Assembly: GCF_021018805.1 (NCBI RefSeq)
Contig: NC_086259.1
Location: 11,685,001 to 11,749,000 of the forward strand
Source of the DNA: Prinia subflava
Taxonomy: Eukaryota > Chordata > Aves > Passeriformes > Cisticolidae
Length of the DNA stretch: 64,000 bases
Direction of reading: 5' to 3'
Under the pieces are notes generated by a model that did not search any database, was not told where the DNA came from, and saw only the letters and a program-made list of their open reading frames with translations. The translations under genes were made by a program, and so were the position numbers. Each line of letters opens with the position of its first letter. Within the stretch, counting starts at the first letter, position 1. Shown here piece by piece: positions 61,937 through 64,000 of this stretch.

Positions 61937-61951
61937 ATGGTCCAAAAATAA
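61937..61951 (+). other. Upstream mini-ORF 2 (M-V-Q-K-stop)
   Basis: ATG GTC CAA AAA TAA is in frame with IRX6 and ends nine bases before its ATG. The stop shows that the IRX6 protein starts at 61961; the mini-ORF could lower translation or allow reinitiation. Confidence 0.55.
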
Positions 61952-61960
61952 GGAGCAACT

Positions 61961-62005
61961 ATGTCCTTCTCTCAGTTCGGATACCCCTACAGCACCACTT
62001 CACAG
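61961..62005 (+). CDS. IRX6: IRX6 coding exon 1
   Basis: Fifteen codons from the ATG to a CAG|GTAAGG donor, so intron 1 is phase 0. It encodes MSFSQFGYPYSTTSQ, the conserved Iroquois N terminus of the IRX4/IRX6 type. An in-frame TAA at 61949-61951 rules out an N-terminal extension within this exon. Confidence 0.9.
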
Positions 62006-64000
62006 GTAAGGCGAGTGAGCAGCACTCACTTTTGTTTAGATTCTGCTGCTGCTGTCCAGATGTCTTGTCCCCCCTCCTTTTTTTTCTTCCCTTTCCCTTA
62101 CTTAGAATATTTTTTTAAAAGGGCACATCTGGAGCCTTTTTTTAAAAAAATGTGCGTGTGTCTTTATGTCTCGTTTGTGTTGTGCTAGGCTTAAACAAAT
62201 AACTCGCAGTGTGCACAGCAAAGGCGTGTAAGAAACCGGTAATTCCCCCTCCTCCCCACCCTTCACCGTTCAGTTTTAAGTGCAACAAACAAATAAAAAC
62301 ATAAATCCCAGCTACGACCGCTTTCCGAGCCCGCGGAGCGGCCGCCGCACCGCTGCCGCCCGGGCACGGCGGAGGGTGTGCGGGCAGCGGGAACCGGCGC
62401 TCGGCGGGCTCGGGGGTTCACTCGCGTTCCCGCGGAACCGGGCTGTGCCGTTTGCTCCCTCCTTCCTCCACGGGTCGGTCCTTTTCCTGTGTTTTATTAG
62501 GATCTGTCGAGAGGGGTTTTTTTTCCCCCCATGCGATTTCCGAACGACATCCCCCTACTCATACCAAGGCACCCTGTATTAGCTGAGTCGTAGCTATATC
62601 GTACTTCGAGTCACGATTTATTTGGGTAGAATTATTTATACACAGTAATCACTGCAAGATGTGCCTCCCTCGCTTGGGAAGTTAGCTGTCCCCTTGAAGT
62701 TATTGAAATCAAATGCCTTCGATTGCGTTGGCTGACATATTTACTGCTGTGTCTATTGTCAAATTAACTGTAATCGCAACTTTTTGCCTTTAAATCAATG
62801 CAGATGGACCGAGCGGGGGCGGGAAGGATGGAGCCTTACGGATCTTATACCTTTTTCGAGAGCAATTATTTCCTTAAAGTTTTGCCTGCTTGATTAATCG
62901 TGCCCCCTTCCCAAGAGCTCCTGCTTCCCATCCGGTTTATTTCCCGGTTTCTATAATTAGTTGCTTCAGCCCGCGTTTCCTATCCCCCTCCTCACCGCCG
63001 CCCCCCCCCCCCGCACACACACAGGCGCGCACACGCTCCTAAATTCCCCCCGATGGGGCTGCCTCGACAGTCACTCGGCGCCGTCCCGCTCTCTCCTCTC
63101 CGCAGTTCTTCGTGCCCGCCAGCCCCAGCACGACCTGCTGCGAGGCCGCCCCCCGCTCCGGGCCGGATGCCGCCTCGGCGCCGGCCGCCGCCTCGCTGTG
63201 CTGCGCCCCGTACGAGGGCCGGCTGCTGGCGCCCGGCCGCGCCGAGCTCAATGCGGCGCTGGGCATGTACAGCGCCCCGTACGCCGCCGGCCAGGGCTAC
63301 GGCAACTACCTGCCCTACGGCGCCGAGCCCGCCGCGCTCTACACCGCGCTGGTGAGTCCCGCCCGCCCGGCAGCGCTCCGCGGGGGACGGGGGTGCAACA
63401 GGCGGGAGGAACTCCGCGTTCCGCAGTCGGTGTCGCGGCGGGGATCGCCGAGGGACGCGGGACCGGGAGCGCCGCCGGCCCGTCGGGGGTGGGGGGCGCG
63501 AAGGGATTCGGCTGCCGCGGGGACCGGGGACTGCGGGGCGCGGCGGGGCTCCCGTCCTGCTCGACGCCAAACGCTGCCGCTTCCCTTGCAGAACCCCCAG
63601 TATGAAATCAAAGACGGCGCCGGCACGCTGCACTCGGGAATCGCGCAGCCCGCTACCTACTACTCCTACGATCATTCCTTGGGGCAGTACCAGTACGACA
63701 GGTAAAACCCCTTTGATCAGCGCCCGGCAGCATTAGCATCCCCTGGCGAGGCGGCGGCCGACATCAAACGAGGGGGACGGGGGGGCTCCGACCTGACAAA
63801 CGTTGTACAAAAGAAGCGAGGCGCCCGGGAGCAGCAGAGAGCGGAAACCAAAGTTGGGCGGCGATGTCAGCAGGGCAGGGGCAGGAAGGCAGATGGGCAG
63901 GGGCCACCCCGGCCCGCGGCGGGGCTGGGTCGGGCCGGGGGCTCTTGCCGGGCTCCCGCCGGTCCCCCCTCCCTAATGATCTCCCAGCAGGTACGGGACG
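61961..64000 (+). CDS. IRX6: Iroquois homeobox protein 6, 5' part (gene runs off the window)
   Basis: IRX6 is a TALE-class homeodomain transcription factor of the Iroquois family, acting in the nucleus in embryonic patterning (family knowledge). Three complete coding exons and the start of a fourth are seen: 61961-62005, 63106-63351, 63592-63701 and 63991 onward, giving about 137 residues. The start ATG has A at -3 and an in-frame TAA at 61949-61951. Visible family features are MSFSQFGYPYS at the N terminus, STTCCE near residue 25, CCAPYEGRLL, LNAALGMYSAPYA, then NPQYEIKD and LGQYQYDRYGT just before where the homeodomain should begin. NPQYE and the CCAPY block fit IRX6; IRX4 has a similar N terminus and the same first intron position but usually lacks NPQYE. 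The homeodomain and IRO box are outside the window. IRX6 is my call; IRX4 is the alternative. Confidence 0.88.
62006..63105 (+). other. IRX6: IRX6 intron 1
   Basis: The intron is 1.1 kb and phase 0, from donor GTAAGG to an acceptor preceded by a pyrimidine tract ending CTCTCCTCTCCGCAG. It holds a short CpG-rich patch (about 62320-62470), an AT-rich but CpG-containing candidate regulatory element (62570-62830), a 12-base C-run followed by a short CA repeat at 63001-63023, and no convincing extra exon. Confidence 0.85.
62570..62830. promoter_or_regulatory. Candidate conserved enhancer in IRX6 intron 1
   Basis: This is AT-rich sequence that nevertheless keeps about ten CpGs (for example GTCGTAGC, ATCGTACTTCGAG, TTCGATTGCG) and holds ATTATTTATAC, TTGAAATCAA and GTAATCGC words. 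Retained CpGs in AT-rich DNA next to a developmental promoter suggest germline hypomethylation and constraint. This is inference from composition only. Confidence 0.4.
63106..63351 (+). CDS. IRX6: IRX6 coding exon 2
   Basis: Eighty-two codons, residues 16-97, opening with FFVPASPSTTCCE and closing with EPAALYTAL before the donor CTG|GTGAGT. The exon is very GC-rich and its Ala/Gly/Pro/Tyr content is typical of Iroquois N-terminal regions. Both flanking introns are phase 0, so the reading frame is unambiguous. Confidence 0.9.
63352..63591 (+). other. IRX6: IRX6 intron 2
   Basis: A short (240-base), GC-rich, phase 0 intron from GTGAGT to CTTCCCTTGCAG. Its length is a multiple of three and one + frame through it lacks stops, so retention would add 80 residues in frame. 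That inserted sequence does not resemble Iroquois proteins. Confidence 0.85.
63592..63701 (+). CDS. IRX6: IRX6 coding exon 3
   Basis: 110 bases encode residues 98-133 plus two bases of the next codon. The peptide begins NPQYEIKDG and ends LGQYQYD, the conserved segment that precedes the homeodomain in IRX4/IRX6. The donor is AG|GTAAAA, so intron 3 is phase 2 and an arginine codon is split across it. Confidence 0.9.
63702..63990 (+). other. IRX6: IRX6 intron 3
   Basis: A 289-base phase 2 intron from GTAAAA to a tandem acceptor CAGCAG. It is GC-rich, with several G-runs near 63840-63960, and holds no other recognisable feature. Confidence 0.8.
63991..64000 (+). CDS. IRX6: IRX6 coding exon 4, first 10 bases only
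   Basis: The base G completes the split arginine codon, followed by TAC GGG ACG, giving ...YDRYGT. That matches the residues directly before the homeodomain in IRX4/IRX6. The exon is cut by the window end; the homeodomain should start about 10-15 codons further on. Confidence 0.75.

Larger units (their letters stand above)
61320..61960 (+). promoter_or_regulatory. IRX6: Probable IRX6 core promoter and 5' UTR region
   Basis: This lies between the CpG island body and the IRX6 ATG. It holds a CRE palindrome, a TACATGT word, two similar TTAAACT..CTATACA direct repeats, an A-run and two very short upstream ORFs. No clear TATA box at a convincing distance is seen, and the transcription start cannot be fixed from sequence alone. 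Confidence 0.5.

Noticed and set aside
61870..62118. 82-codon frame overlapping IRX6 exon 1
   Set aside because: It begins at a GTG rather than an ATG and crosses the exon 1 donor site; not a plausible eukaryotic coding region.
61961..64000. Calling the gene IRX4
   Set aside because: The N terminus and intron positions are shared, but the CCAPYE..LNAALGMYSAPYA block and NPQYEIKD fit IRX6 better. The homeodomain side is outside the window, so IRX4 is not fully excluded.
1..64000. tRNA, snRNA, rRNA or CRISPR arrays
   Set aside because: No tRNA-like box A/B pair, U6-like sequence or regularly spaced direct repeats with unique spacers was noticed; the only regular array is the minisatellite, which has no spacers.

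Overview
This is vertebrate genomic DNA, most likely from a bird and plausibly a songbird. It is AT-rich, has very few interspersed repeats, and those recognised are CR1-type LINE remnants. The last 4 kb is GC-rich and carries the 5' end of an Iroquois homeobox gene. There is no sign of bacterial, viral or organellar DNA.

The only protein-coding gene I can support is IRX6, on the + strand at the right edge. Exon 1 (61961-62005), exon 2 (63106-63351), exon 3 (63592-63701) and the first bases of exon 4 (from 63991) join cleanly through GT..AG introns. They give the Iroquois N-terminal region, and the homeodomain lies beyond the window. A start context with an in-frame upstream stop, a CpG-island promoter region (about 60.03-61.54 kb), a perfect CRE palindrome, a TACATGT Iroquois-type site, a 30-base A-run and two tiny upstream ORFs sit in front of it.

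The preceding 60 kb is a gene desert. Many stop-free stretches exist on both strands, but none resembles a known protein, has codon-like structure or a plausible gene context. In vertebrates IRX3, IRX5 and IRX6 form the IRXB cluster, with long intergenic deserts full of developmental enhancers, so this stretch is probably the IRX5-IRX6 interval. Several segments look like conserved non-coding elements (dense TAAT/ATTA, SOX-like and GATA-like words, locally retained CpGs, no repeats). The best are near 4.4-5.1, 11.0-11.8, 22.3-22.8, 28.7-28.9, 34.7-35.3, 43.6-44.2, 48.6-49.3, 55.6-56.2, 58.2-59.1, 59.87-60.03 and 62.57-62.83 kb. Their conservation is inferred, not tested.

Repeats are a 1.06-kb G-rich minisatellite at 53.90-54.96 kb (about 33 units, nearly all with a canonical G-quadruplex motif), two CR1 fragments of different apparent age, one probable old amniote repeat, a 110-bp tandem duplication and several microsatellites or homopolymers. 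I see no new coding system; the most unusual structure is the minisatellite, followed by the CpG-dense element 57 kb upstream of IRX6.
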